Origin: Botryotinia globosa
Taxonomy: Eukaryota; Ascomycota; Leotiomycetes; Helotiales; Sclerotiniaceae
DNA: 64,000 nucleotides
Direction of reading: 5' to 3'
Assembly (NCBI GenBank): GCA_014898425.1
Contig: RCSZ01000008.1
Span: forward strand, 372,001-436,000
The position numbers and the translations under genes are program-made. The notes below the pieces were generated by a model. It had not been told where the DNA came from. It made no database searches and was given only the letters and a program-made list of their open reading frames with translations. Below are positions 1 to 13,000 of the stretch, one piece after another. How positions within the stretch are numbered: the first letter of the stretch is position 1; the number at the start of each line of letters is the position of its first letter.

Positions 1-2158
1 GAGAAGCATGCCGAGTTTTGTCTCTTGTGGTACAGGAAACTCTGGCCTGTAAATGGAGAAAGAAGCACGATGTTATAAATACTGAGAGAACAAAACTCCT
101 AAACTTTGCGACATCTGAAGTTGACCCAGAAGCCTCGTCTATCCAAGGGAAGCTGTCTTCTCCGTTGATTGGTCAAACCTGCATGTATGTACTCACTGTT
201 GCTTCATACATATTGACAGGATCTTGAGTCTTCGCAGAGAATCTCCAAGGCTCACTGCAACAAAATAAACCAATGGCTAATAAGCCTTCAACTAGATCAA
301 AGAGGGTGCTTTAGGATACCTTCGGATGATGTCCAATGGATTATCTTATCACTACCCAACACTCGCAACTTATGCCTGGCTGCTTCGCATCACCGGAGTG
401 TGATATATTCATTCCTGACCGGTAAATATCGTCAGGAACTGATCTTGCTGTTAGTTATTATCATCACTGTTATAGGACTCAATTTCCCAAGCTATGTTCT
501 TCCTCCATACCAGTGTTCAATACCAAAAATTAATGACATCCATATAGAAACTTCCAGATCGACTTGGACTCCATTATACTAAGTTTCCTTGTTGATTGTA
601 TCATAAGTTTGCTGATGCTCTGAGCTTGACATTTTGAGTTTGACTTTTTATACAGTGGGCGAGAGACCCTTTCATAAGGAACCCATAATTCGGTAGCCCA
701 TGGCCCATTGATCTAAGTATTGAATTCTTCGCCATGGTAAGTGTGGTCCTCACTCCTTTCATTCCAACTATTCCTCAAAAATATCTCACAAATATACTAT
801 AAAAGCCCCATGCAGTTGTCCAACTTGATTACTTTTCAAGCAAAAGAAGATGGACGGCCGCCACTGCTTCACGAGGTAGTTGGTCAAATTTCCACTTACC
901 ATTGAGCTGAAGGTGGATTCATATTCATTTGCCGCTCGTCAGTGACTTTCCATCTCTTGTCATGTAGATCCGAATCAATTTATCAGATGTACTCTTCTGG
1001 ATTTTTGTCATGGCGTGAAAGTATATTAGCGCTGTCATGGAACAGAAAATTCATAATTGATGTTAACATATTACAGCCACGTTAACGTAGATCGTCAACA
1101 GCCATATTCGAATTGTAGGATAAATCACACAGTATCAATGACCTCTCCAAGATAAACCTGGGCACACATGGCAATTTCGAAATTGATCAAATGATGAATG
1201 GTTGCTTCTGCCCCTCGACGCCACTGATTGATTGCTCTTACACATATCTATCATCCTTAATTTGAAGGTCCACAAGCTCCTTATGTAGCGAGTCCCGAAA
1301 GAAAGATATTTAAGATTCCCAATGAGATCCTGAAATTCACCATATTCAACAAAAATAGAAACCTATCAAGGTATTCAACGATTCACACATTGACATCACT
1401 CAGTGGTCGGTCTCAAGAAAGCAAATCAATTCACGTCGTGCTACGACATACTGAATCTTGATACCAGCTTAGGAGTATAAACAATCGTTGTAAAAGTTTC
1501 TTTACGATTCATCCCAACAAAAGAACGGGACGACAATTCAACCAAGAGGGAAAGTAGTTTTTCTCGCGATGTTGACCGCATCCCCAGAAATTTGACATAT
1601 CCATATTTGGAACAATAGACCATATGAGCTGGTCTCGCTATGTAAGACAAGAAAAGAAGGGGAATATTTCGTCTGAGATGTGAGAATGAGTGTTGGCTTT
1701 GTGTATGGAAATATGACAACAATAAGGCTAGGTTGTCGAAATTAGGATATAATAGCAATGCTGCGTATGGGAATCACGGCGCAATTATCTTATTGGAATA
1801 TAAATTGTAGGATAACTTGCGTTTTGGTAGTCTATCCACTTTTGCTACTAGTATGCACTGCCGGCGAATGATACTTCCATTGTCAAGAGCATCTTGATCT
1901 CATATTATGGATTGATCCTGAATGTATACTCCCATAACCAGATATTTGGAATACGGAAAACTGTGATTCTTTCAATTCCCAGCCAGGAGCTACGTGGCAA
2001 CCTCTGTTTAGTCTTAGAACTGTCTTCTCCCCCACTCGGCCGTACCTAGAATCTCAACTACACTGGATCTGTAATCCCTAACATACAGGATTTAAAACAC
2101 GGTTTATAACTGGAAGCTGATTGGTCTAGAAAGTATGTAAGGTCTATACAGCGAATAT
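1..2158. other. Gene-free left end
   Basis: Only short open frames occur here, none with a recognisable domain, convincing splice structure or a start context better than chance. Composition is ordinary for intergenic DNA of this window. I see no RNA gene or transposon remnant. Confidence 0.5.
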
Positions 2159-2480
2159 CAAAATCCTAATTTAGATTAAATATTATTATTAATAGGTACA
2201 ATAGTTATAAATGATTTATGAAATATAATTAATTGATATTTTTATATTCTTTAAATTAATAGCTTTTAAATAATATTATTTTTATATAAAGAAAAAGAGT
2301 TGTTATTAATATATTAATTGTTTAATTGATTTTTTAATAAAAAATTCGATAAAAAGTTGCTAATACGATTCTGATTGGTTCAGATTTGATTAGTAATAAG
2401 AGAAATAAAAGAAGAGATTAAAAAGAAAAGGGAAGGGATTAGATTTATTAGATTTATTAGATTTATTAGAGAAAAAAAGA
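2159..2480. repeat. AT-rich island, transposon-like decay without a gene
   Basis: Very AT-rich DNA starts abruptly near 2159 and grades into short tandem units (a 9-bp gatttatta-type repeat near 2445-2470). This is typical of repeat-induced point mutation (RIP) or old repeat decay in ascomycetes. No transposase or polymerase frame is visible, so a specific mobile element cannot be named. Confidence 0.55.
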
Positions 2481-2818
2481 ATAGAAAAATAGAAATTAGA
2501 AAAATAGAAATTAGAAAAATAGAAATTAGAAAATTAGAAATTAGAAAAATAGAAATTAGAAAAATAGAAATTAGAAAAATAGAAATTAGAAAAATAGAAA
2601 TTAGAAAATAATTAAATAGAGTATTAAAAAATAATTTAAAAAAAGAATTAGAAAAAGAATTAGAAAAAGAATTAGAAAAAGAATTAGAAAAAGAATTAGA
2701 AAAAGAATTAGAAAAAGAATTAGAAAAAGAATTAGAAAAAGAATTAGAAAAAGAATTAGAAAAGAATTAGAAAAAGAATTAGAAAAAGAATTAGAAAAAG
2801 AATTAGAAAAAGAATTAT
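2480..2818. repeat. Two adjacent AT-rich minisatellites
   Basis: From about 2480 to 2608 a roughly 15-bp unit (aaaaatagaaattag) repeats. From about 2638 to 2818 a 12-bp unit (aaaaagaattag) repeats about 14 times with one 1-bp contraction near 2761. The units look related, sharing the core gaaattag/gaattag, which suggests stepwise expansion from one another. Confidence 0.9.
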
Positions 2819-2918
2819 AAGAATTATAAGGTTTTGAGGTTTTGAGGTTTATAAGGTTTTGAGGTTTAATTATACCTTTAATACTTTTATATAAGCTAAA
2901 AGCTAGAGGTTAATAAAG

Positions 2919-3064
<146 letters not shown>

Positions 3065-3138
3065 ATATAAAAATATAAATCTTATTTATTTTTAGAATTC
3101 TAAAAGCTATATAATACAAATATAAACGTAGGTCCTGA

Positions 3139-3195
3139 GGGGCGTGAAAAATAACTACGGAGAGCGTTAGCGAGCCCGTTGTTATTTTTAGCCCC
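3139..3195. repeat. GC-rich inverted repeat next to the AT-rich repeats
   Basis: The left arm (3139-3155, ggggcgtgaaaaataac) pairs with the right arm (3181-3195, gttatttttagcccc) around a 25-nt GC-rich loop. A second small hairpin (gccc-cgaa-gggc) follows at once. The element sits exactly where the AT-rich tracts end. It could be a short non-autonomous mobile element end or a structural element; no target-site duplication was identified. Confidence 0.6.
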
Positions 3196-3259
3196 GAAGG
3201 GCCGAAAAAAGCTCGTCTTATATACTAGGAGCTACGTAGAATTCTCGGCTCTTGGCTCT

Positions 3260-6200
3260 TCTGAACCACTGCAATGAATCATCAACCTAGACAAACAAAC
3301 GTACACCCTCAACTTTTTTCCCCTTTCTATCTTTAGTACTTACCATTTGGCCCATCCACAATACACTTATGATGCCGTGTTACATATAATATACTAAATA
3401 ATATTGCATAAATAGCAGTATCAAAGCTATCCATCTTCTAATCATCATCTCAAACACCAAAAAACTGAAATATAAGACCCGGGAATCAGGCTCGCTTAGC
3501 TCTTTAGATAGCAAGTGGTAATCGATTTCCCTTTACCCCTTGTTATTCTGATAGCCAAGAGCTAGGTATAGTCCTGAGGTTCTCTCGTCGCTCGAAGTCT
3601 CTTGCTTTCACTTATGATCACAACGTGCATGGGCAACGAAACCTTTCGCTGCCATTACTTTTCCAAGCACCGTCGCCGACCACCGATATCCCACTTCGCA
3701 TTTCATACCACACCAGGAAAGATAATGTGTCACGAAACTTCCCACAAATAGCGTAGAACGCTTTCGTTAGCGGCACCTCTTTGACCATATCCTCAAAGGA
3801 CTTTGAGACGGCTCAGTCCGTGTTCATGATACCGGAAAAGAACACCATGAGTCTATTTTTATAGACCCAGCCACCAAGATCTAGATAACCTACTTCATGC
3901 AAGCTGTTATTCACTTCCTTTTTAACTTACGCACTACGCTATGGGGCTAAATCCTCCACTGAATTCATCTCATCAACTGACTCTTCTCGGTCCGCAAGCC
4001 AGTCGCACCCTCTCAAGAGACCGTTATTCTACCGATAAATACGCATTCCTTTTAGCCCCTAACCGCTTTTTCTTTCCAAAAATCCACGACAGCGAATGCA
4101 AGACATGCAAGATGTTCCTAAACTTTCAAAGTGGTCACCAAAATAACAAGTAACTGGATGATGCCACAAATTGAGTCATTATCTAGTAGGAGATATGGAG
4201 GCCGTCAGCTTTCTTCAAGTTATTGCACACTCGCTATCAACACTGATCTTGGTGGATTTACCACTGTCCTGCTTAACATCAACCAGATTATGTTTGATTG
4301 TCGCTTCTGCTGTAACTTCTATCATTGCCAGCTTTGTTATTGTCAATCATACTAGATTCGAAAGAAATTCTACCTCTTCCTCAACATTTAGAGATCAGTG
4401 GTCAAATAGAAATAAAAAGCACGGCTAGACACAGGGATCACCGGTCTTTCACAAGCATTTTTGGCCCTCCATATATCTTGGAACATTCATAATTTTTTAG
4501 AGAATGTCTATAAAACGGCCACTTTATACACTCAGCTACTGCCAGATGGTTCATCGTATATAGCGTGGCTCATAACGTGACTGCGAATGCTTGATCAGTA
4601 TTGTATCATCCGTAAATACGATTTCTGACCACAATATCGAGTCACCAGCGTTCCATGTCCTCATGCAGAGGCTTACTTATTATACATCCTTACTAATTCT
4701 CTCTCTCTTTCCATTTACCATATTATATAGACCTTGATTATCTTCATGACTAGATCCATTACGTCCAATGATCGAATATAGAGACAAACAAAACACATAA
4801 TCATCTATTTGTACCAAGAGTAGAAGCGCCTTTCGTTGCCACTCCGTTCCCGCAGAGCTTATATGTATTGCACTTCTGATTCACTCCCAAACGATAAGTG
4901 ATGCGACCGTACTCAAACACTCGAGACCCATTACATCGAAACCTTGCCAACTTTCAATTGTTAAAAGATCATGCATACCACTCCAAAGAAACCCCAAAGC
5001 TCGAAAGCTAACACAATACCGCCATCCTCAGCCGCGAGCACGATATCATTCATCCCCAGATAAAAGGGCAGATTTGTGACACTCAGGTACTCTCCGAATG
5101 GCGAGGACAGGATCCAAGAACCGAGATCAAGGACGTGCTCCTGCGAGGAAGTAAAGCATACCCTATAGGCCGCAGATAAAATGTCCAGCACGCATGAAGC
5201 CATTGTAACTAAGAAGCGCTGTTTTCAAAAGCTAGACTTCATGGGCTGGAAATAGTTGGCTTTGAGCTGGATCTCCTCGAGATCTTGCCAGGAAAGTTGT
5301 TTCAACAAGCAATTGTAAAAGTGAGACGCGCAGGAAGGGTGGCTCTTCGTTGGAAGTCTAACGAAGTCAGCCTTTGCAAGTTATGAGACGAACGAATGCA
5401 TTGGGTGGCAGACGCGTCTTCGGCAACAGGTTCGGCCTGGAATTTGATATCTAAGGCTCCTTGTAATAGAACTGCGAGTAAATCGCGCGATGATTTGAAC
5501 CGTGTCGACTGATTATTGTCGCCAAAAGAAATTTCAGTCAAGAGTGGTACCTGTGCTTGAGATTGAAGAAGTTAGCATCTAAGTGGCCAATTAATCAGAC
5601 GCTCATGTCATTTGGTGGGATCAGCATGCTTAATAGCATTGGTATGAGTTGTAGATCAGTGGTTGATGAGTGTTGCTTGAAAGGCGACGCGTGGAAGTAT
5701 CGGTAATGGCACAAAGCGATTGGAAACTCTATGCAGTATGTTCTGGGTCATAATGGATTGGACCAGCAAATCCTAAAAAGATTTTCTTATGAATACCAAC
5801 CCGTTGGTGCTCAATGTTTGGTGGACAATTCAAAATCACAATGGCACGAAAGTCCAAAAACAATTTCTTTGCCCATGGGAGAACACGAAACCACGAGTTG
5901 GTATAAAATTGGGCGGTGCAGTTTACCGATATCTACCTTGATGTTCACGCGACAGCAATGCGAGAATTGATGGTGGAAACCAGAGATCTTGCGACTTCTG
6001 CGGAGCTACACAGCGTTTTTGTCAAACTCAAGACAAAACCGCAATGATGCAGAGAACTCTAGAGGAGACGCGAGAAAAGTCCTAAAATTCCTAACTAGAA
6101 AGACTCGATGACATGGAGGTAGGTAGGTGTGCGCTGAGTGGCAGCAACATTGAAGCCTACGAAGTGAAGTAGTTCTGCGTCGCAGAGAATTGAGAGAACT

Positions 6201-6600
6201 GAGCAGAATATGCGTTGAAGTATGCCATCTATCCAGCAAAATGCAGCAGTTGCAAATTCGGTATTGCATTGAGCAACATCGTTGAGATTGTCTGGCTTCA
6301 AAGGAAAGACATATCAAGAGAGAGGTCAACATGGGTTGAAGTCTGAAATCAAGATCATGCAAAGTTGTCTCCGAGTACCATTCCCATGAACAATTCCCAT
6401 ATCACAGTCTTGAAGGTGATTGTCTCGGCGCCGCCGAGAAGTACTAAGAACTTCTCCCACAGATAAATTTCCAATTCAGTTCCAGTAATGTTCTTCCAAA
6501 AACAATCTCAGATCAACAACCTTGAACGCACTCAATTGAATTTACTCAATTGAACTCTTTTCACAGCCATTCCTTACAAATACCTCTCATCACATTAAAG
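3260..6600. other. Gene-free stretch with unconvincing short frames
   Basis: Short open frames exist on both strands (for example 4961-5203 and 5302-5541 on the minus strand), but none shows a known domain, repeated codon bias or matching splice sites. They may be relics of an old gene. The last 120 nt before 6621 are CA-rich and probably form the 5' leader of the next gene. Confidence 0.45.
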
Positions 6601-6620
6601 AATCACACACACAAACCATC

Positions 6621-6911
6621 ATGAGTGCTCCAAATGAACTTGTTTGGTTGGGTAAACTCTTTTTGTTCAGATTGAACAACAAAGTTGTTGACACCTATGC
6701 ATCCTGCAAGAAGAAGATCTTGGAGAAGGTCAACAACAAGAAGGTCAAGAAGGTTGACGTTGTTGAAGAGGTTGAAGTTCAAGAGCCTACCAGAATCATT
6801 CATGTAAGAATGCAGATTACTAAGTCAACCTGCCCAATTTGTGGAGATCGTTTTGAAGTCCTGGCTCAATTTCGGGAGCGACTCCTAGCAACCGGCGGAG
6901 CGGAAATTTAG
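6621..6911 (+). CDS. Small Lys/Glu/Val-rich hypothetical protein
   Basis: A 96-residue open frame starting at an ATG in a good fungal context (ACCATCATGA). The middle is highly charged (KKKILEKVNNKKVKKVDVVEEVEVQE), with alternating lysine and acidic or valine residues that could form an amphipathic helix. Nothing was recognised. Just before the C-terminus there is a candidate splice donor (CAT|gtaaga, about 6803) with an ACTAAG branch-like site and a possible acceptor near 6887, so the annotated end may be an intron read-through. It lies 143 bp upstream of the complex I subunit start and could overlap that gene's 5' leader. Confidence 0.4.
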   Translation: MSAPNELVWLGKLFLFRLNNKVVDTYASCKKKILEKVNNKKVKKVDVVEEVEVQEPTRIIHVRMQITKSTCPICGDRFEVLAQFRERLLATGGAEI

Positions 6912-7053
6912 CGTCTTGGCTAAATATTACCGATCAACCCTCACAACCTCATCATCACCACCATCGCATCAACAACTCTACCAGCATTCTCTCTTTTTCT
7001 CGCAAATCGTCACATCGCAATCCGTTTGTCCAATTATCGCGAGTCTTTCGAAA

Positions 7054-7625
7054 ATGTCTTTCACACGCGCCATTCCACGCGCTACTAGCACCATCGTCCG
7101 CACACAATCAGCAGTTCTCAACCAAGCACGAAATTTGTCTATTACCGCAGCCCGAAAATCAGCAGATCATGGTGACCACTATGAGCCACCGAGCGGATGG
7201 TTATTTGGAGTGAAACCTGGAGAGAAGGCCGAGAAAGAGGGATGGGAGAATTTATGGGTGTACGGATTTTTTGGAACTTGTGCTTTTGGAATTGTCGGTT
7301 ATGCGGTTAAGCCAGATACCTCGTAGGTTTTTAATTTCTTTATTTGCTGTGGGATCTTAATACGGGTGAAAGTTCGAAGGTGAAGTGGTTGGGTTTTGGA
7401 AAGGTTGGTATGGGCTGAAAGATCAGGGATTTTAAGAAGAGGGGTGGAGGGGTTGTGGCAAGAATGGAGCAAGGGAAATTGAGAACATGGGCTTCTATGG
7501 ATACATGATCATACACAAAACAGCTGCTAATCATCATCCACAGGATACAAACATGGGCATTAGAAGAAGCACGCAGAAGGTTAGAAGCCGAGGGGATCTT
7601 GAAGGAGCCAGAAGACAAATCATAA
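7054..7625 (+). CDS. Mitochondrial complex I ESSS subunit (NDUFB11-type)
   Basis: Accessory membrane subunit of NADH:ubiquinone oxidoreductase, inner mitochondrial membrane. Exons are 7054-7322 and 7544-7625, giving 116 residues. The 221-nt intron has a GTAGGT donor, a CTAAT branch site and a CAG acceptor. The first exon alone would stop right after the intron start, truncating the protein at residue 90. Splicing restores the family's C-terminus SIQTWALEEARRRLEAEG. The N-terminus is an Arg/Ser-rich, acid-free presequence (residues 1 to about 35). The motif GWLFGVKPGEKAEKEGWE (about 46-63) precedes one transmembrane helix (WENLWVYGFFGTCAFGIVGY). This matches the fungal ESSS family, which is about 110-120 residues. 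The start at 7054 is chosen because the presequence begins there; upstream in-frame codons look like leader. Confidence 0.87.
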
Positions 7626-8162
7626 ACCATTATACTATTGGGCAAGCAAGTTGCAATGGAGAATCTGGAACTGGATGGGACACTCAAGGACGAAGACTGA
7701 TGGAGCAGGGGAGTTGTACATACGAAGGATTGATGATGAAAGGCTATGAACATCTTGCGCAGAATTCCAAGATGTACGGGTTGCACGGAATATTATGCGT
7801 GCTAATAGAGCGAAGGAATATTATTGAGTTTCTTTTCTTTTCTCTCTCAAGGAATTTGGTACCAACATGAGCTTACTGTGAATTTCGTTCGGTCTGTGGT
7901 GAATAAAAAATTAAAATTCTGGAACTTGATGAAAGACCCGCGTACCGCTCTTGAGGGCAGGGCAGTATTGTTATCTGGTCATCATTGGATCCGATGACTC
8001 CTCAACCTCGATTATGTGTCCGTTCATCTGTTCAAACTCCGGCACAAGATAGTATTTCACAATGTGAATTTAAAAGTTCAAAGTATGACTAATATAATAT
8101 ATATCCCATTTTTCGCTTTTCCATTCATCCGGCTCTATGAATGCATACACATTTATAGCTCG
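7626..8162. other. Convergent 3' region
   Basis: 537 bp between the 3' ends of the complex I subunit gene and the aminotransferase gene. It probably holds both 3' untranslated regions. No gene or RNA seen. Confidence 0.6.
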
Positions 8163-9448
8163 TTAATTAGGTACAACATAACTCCACTCATGCTCTTCAT
8201 CACCATATTGTCTAGCCTCGATCCATTCCTTCATCTTCATTGCGATCTCACCAGCTTCTTGATCTGGTCTCAATCCACACTCAACCAAATTGCCCTTCCA
8301 TGAGATGTTCCTCACTGGACTGAGGACTGCTGCGGTTCCTGTACCGAACGCCTCTAATAATCTACCTTCTTTTGATGCATCTGCTAACTCACTCATAGTG
8401 TATTTACGTTCAGAAATGATCCATCCATCCTTAGTCAACTTCTCGCGGGCTAAAGATAGAACAGAGTCTCTTGTGACACCTTCCAGAATTGTACCATCTA
8501 ATGGAGCGGTAACCAATTCCTTTTGGCCTTCCTTGTTCTTAATAGCCACAAACATGTTCATGGTTCCAACCTCGGTGATATACTCCTCCTCGCCGAATAA
8601 CCATAAGTTTTGGTGGAACCCTCTCTTCGCAGCCTCTATTTGTGGTAAGATACATGGAGCATAGTTCGCACCTAGTTTCTTGTCTCCAACTCCTCCAGGC
8701 CATGCTCTTACGGCATAATCTGTAGCTTCTAAGGACACAGCCTTGAATCCAGTAGGGTAATATGGCCCAACTGGAGAAGCAATAACATATAGTAATGCGG
8801 AACCTGGTGGTCCAACACCTAGTGTTCTTTGTGTTCCAATCATAGTCGGTCTCAGGTATAATGAATATCCTCTTTCTTCTGGAATGAATCGTTTCTCCAA
8901 AGCAACGAACTTTGAGATCAATTCGATCATAGCGGATTGATCAAAAGTCGGCAGAGCAATACGAGCGGAAGATTTGTTCATTCGTTCCATATTCTTGGTA
9001 GGTCTGAAGAGCCGTACCTTTCCGCTTTTATCCTTGTATGCCTTCATTCCCTCGAAACACTCAAACGCATAGTGGAAAACACAGGACGCGGGATCGAGGG
9101 AAAGGTTTTGGTAAGGTGTTATGCGTGCGGGTAGCCATCCATCTGAAGCTGTCCATTCAATGCTAAGCATATGATCTATGGGCGGTCAGCAATTGGCAAT
9201 GTTGTGAGATCTCCGAGGAGCTTGCCTGTAAACGATCTTCCAAATACCAATTCATTTGGCGGAAGTAGCTCATTTGGAGTAGTGTGTTTCGTTATAGTCA
9301 ACTTGGCAGGGTCGATATCTTGTAGCTTCGTCGTAGAAGCAGCTTCTGCTTGTATGCTGTATAATCTCGAAGAAGCCTCCCATCGCCTCAACACTCTGGA
9401 GCTTGGCTTTGTGAAAGCTGCCCCTCTTGGGAACAATTGACGAAGCAT
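8163..9448 (-). CDS. Branched-chain amino acid aminotransferase, mitochondrial
   Basis: PLP enzyme that interconverts Leu, Ile and Val with their 2-oxo acids, using 2-oxoglutarate/glutamate. Exons (minus strand) are 9448-9226 and 9175-8163, giving 411 residues. The N-terminal ~35 residues ([18 protein letters not shown], Arg/Ser-rich) look like a mitochondrial presequence, pointing to the BAT1-like form. Family motifs are [10 protein letters not shown] at the exon junction, [15 protein letters not shown], and [13 protein letters not shown] with the likely PLP lysine at K241, followed by the EVGTMN motif. The single 50-nt intron starts with GC rather than GT (ACAG|GCAAGC) and ends CATAG. This is the only reading that joins SFT to DHML in frame. 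The gene shares a 588-bp divergent promoter with the SCY1-like gene. Confidence 0.95.
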
Positions 9449-10036
9449 TTTGTTCAATTTCAAAGAATAAAAAGTTGGGATGAACTTCAAAATGTGAATT
9501 GGGGAACTTGAGCTTCTTAAATGTGTAAAGTCCCACCTGTGCTTTGGAATGGTCCTCGGAGTCAATCATTCAACTCTCAGTGCCCAAAATAAATTTAGAT
9601 GCTGTGACCACTTCCCGGCTCCGAATTGCGGAGTGTCAGCATAATCTTGTCCCATCAGATTGCAAGGATTAAAAAAGATAACATTACTCCGTAGAATCTT
9701 ATGCAGAATTATGTAAGCAACATGTCCCCGAAATCACAAGCTTATAATTAACACTCGTTGTGAGAGGTCGAATTCCAGAGTAGATGTCCCTTTATGATTA
9801 GGACAAGGCTTACAATTTTTGTACACCCCGAAGGAGAGGACATTTGCGATACTACAACAAACTCATTCCACCCTGTATGAAAAGTCCGAAGGAAAATCAA
9901 CAACAATCACTTAACGAGATTACACCAGTCAAGATAAGCTTCCTCACAATATAATCATCAAGGGTTTAAGCTTTATGCGCTAGAAGTTCGGACAATCCTT
10001 TGATACTCCAGTGTTGGTGGGAGGAGAGCTGCGAAG
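9449..10036. promoter_or_regulatory. Divergent promoter, BCAT / SCY1-like
   Basis: 588 bp between the two start codons, so it must hold both core promoters and leaders. No distinct operator was recognised. Confidence 0.5.
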
Positions 10037-13000
10037 ATGTTCAGTTCCGCGTTGAAGTCCTTCACCTCGAACATCAACTCGAACTATTCAGTCTCGTCCA
10101 CACCTAGTTCATACTCAGGACCATGGAAAATATACGATGCGAAGAAGAAATCGACAGGAAAGACTGCTTCAGTCTTTGTCCTCGACCGCAAAGCCTTAGA
10201 TGCACATGCAGGATCCTTGGGACGATCGAGTGCTACCTCGATGAAGCGTGCGACTGAGGAGGTAATTGAAAGATTGAAGAAAGAAGCATCGTCTTTGGCA
10301 AGGCTGCGGCATCCTAGTATCCTGGAACTGGTAGAACCGGTGGAAGAATTGAGGGGTGGAGGACTACAATTTGCGACGGAAACCGTAACAGCTTCATTAT
10401 CCGGCCTACTACAGGAAAAAGATGAACAAGAAAGAGCTGGTGGGATTGGCGGACGCTCAAGTCGATATGTCACAGAGGATTCGGAAGGTGGCAGAAGGAG
10501 GAAAGAGGTTGAGATAGACGAACTGGAAATACAAAAGGGTCTTCTGCAGATCAGCAAAGCATTGGAGTTTTTACACGATAATGCTGGCCTCGTACATGGA
10601 AACCTGACTCCTGACGCAGTGTTTGTGAATGCTAAGGTGAGTTTCTTAACCATATTTACATATGCTGCGACTAATTATTGTAGTCTGATTGGAAACTTAG
10701 TGGCCTTAGCTTTTGCAGTCCGCCAGACAATTCGACTAAAGCATCTTCAGTGCAACCAATTAATCTTTCCGAGGTTCTGAATATCGATCCTCGACTACCT
10801 CGTTCTGTCCAGATCAACCTCGACTACTGTTCCCCAGATTTTGTCCTAGACTCGAATTTAAATGTTTCAGCAGACATGTTCTCACTGGGTCTTCTCATCG
10901 TCACTCTCTATAATTCGCCTCATACATCACCACTGGAGTCCAACAATAGCGTATCTGGTTATAAAAGACTATTTACCTCATCTTCCACCATCCCTTCATC
11001 TAGCAATACCTTCTTATGTAACAAGCCATTGCCGAGAGATATGACTGGAGAGGTACTACCGCGATTAATTACTAGACGTCCAGCACAACGTATGACCGCG
11101 AAAGAGTTTCAAGACAGCGCTTATTTTAATAACGTTTTGATATCTACAATTCGATTCTTGGACTCTCTGCCAGCCAAAACTCCCACTGAGAAGGCCCAAT
11201 TCATGCGTGGTTTGTCCAGGGTGTTACCATCATTCCCAAAGAGTGTCATGGAAAAAAAGGTTTTGCCGGCCTTGTTAGAAGAAATGAAGGACCGAGAACT
11301 GATATCATTAATTTTACAAAATATCTTCAAAATAATCGAATTGTTACCCTCCGGAAGAAGGCCTTTTACCGAAAAGATCATGCCTAGGCTTAAGGAGATA
11401 TTTTTGAATAACCCCAAACCTCCTACCGAGCGTGATGCTGCAAAAGAATCTGGGTTGATGGTATTGTTGGAGCACATTCAAGTAATATCAGTCAATTGTT
11501 CGGGTAAAGAGTTCAAAGATGGTAAGATATTCGCCGAAGATCAGATGCATTGTGCTAATTGCCTTAGATATCTTGCCCCTTGTAGCAATGTCGATAGATT
11601 CGCCAACGCATGCACTTGTAGACGCTGCTTTGCGAAGCTTGAATGTAGTTCTTCCTATCCTTGATTTTTCTACCATCAAGAATGAGCTTTTCCCAGTCAT
11701 CTCTTCGGTGTTCACAAAGACCAGCAGTCTAGGAATAAAAGTCCGAGGGCTAGAGGCTTTTGTAGTTCTTTGCGGTGGCTCAAATGATCCGACTTCTAGC
11801 AATGATGGTCTCGATGGCATTGGGGGTGCCAAGAAAAATACATCTACCCCCCTTGACAAATATACCATGCAGGAGAAGATAGTACCTTTGATTAGGGCAA
11901 TCAAGACGAAAGAACCTGCTGTTGCAGTCGCGGCCCTAAACGTTCTTAGACAGATAGGTGCTATAGCCGACGCAGAATTCGTTGCCATGGATATTCTTCC
12001 GATATTATGGAATATGAGTTTGGGGCCACTCCTGAATTTGCAGCAATTCCAATCTTTCATGGAACTCATTAAAAGCTTATCTGTTCGAGTCGAGTCTGAG
12101 CAAACAAAGAAGTTACAAGAGCTTTCCGGTAGTAACGGTGCAGGTGTAAGGGCAAATGGTACCGATGATTTCATGTCGTTTGGCGCCGCTTCGGCTTTCC
12201 CGCCCGCCGTGGGATCGGATGATCCCGAAATGGATTTCGAACGACTTGTTAAAGGCGGAACTGGTGCACCTTCATCAAACAATGCCTTAGACTCCAGTTG
12301 GGATTCTAATCCTACAAGCCCCCACGCTCGAGAAGCACAGTCGGCGCAACCAAATCCATCTTTTTCTTGGTCTACCCCATCGCCCACAGCGCCTACATAC
12401 CCTTCCAACTCGATTAGTAATGTCCTTCGACCACAACAAGCAACATCACGAACAGTCACTCCGGACCTCTCAAGCTTCGGTGCTTTGACACCATCAGCTA
12501 CTCAATTCTCACAACCGCTTCAGCCGCAATCTAATTACTCAAATTCCATACAACCACAATCGTCATTCTCTCAACCCCAACCCTCCTTCTCACAACCTCA
12601 ATCCGCGTTTCCTCCGCCCAAGCCTGCAACCTCAACTTTGAACTGGAATAGTGCAGCTGCATCATCGACTCCCAACCCATGGGCCTCTACACCTACAACC
12701 TCGAATTTATCACCCATCTCACCCCCTCCTTTAAATTCCTCCTTCTCTTCAATGAACAACTCAATGTCTTCACTTTCCATGAATCAAATGAATCAAGCTA
12801 GACCTGCTTTGAATAGTTCGCAAAGCGCCTCGAGTGCGTTTTCAAGCTTTTCATTGCCTCCACCACCCGGTGCAGGGAATGGGGGTGCAGGGAATGGGGG
12901 TGCAGGGAATGGGGGTGCAGGGAATGGGGGTGCAGGGAACTACAGTGCGTTTGGGAGTACTAGTGGAGGTGGGCTGGGAAGTGGCGGAATGGGAACGGGA

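Noticed and set aside
4961..5541. Two minus-strand frames (4961-5203 and 5302-5541)
   Set aside because: One begins with a fair ATG context, but no splice join, domain or family likeness was found. At most a gene relic.
11488..12459. Long antisense frame within the SCY1-like gene
   Set aside because: A shadow of the coding strand. The sense frame has family features and correct splice phases.
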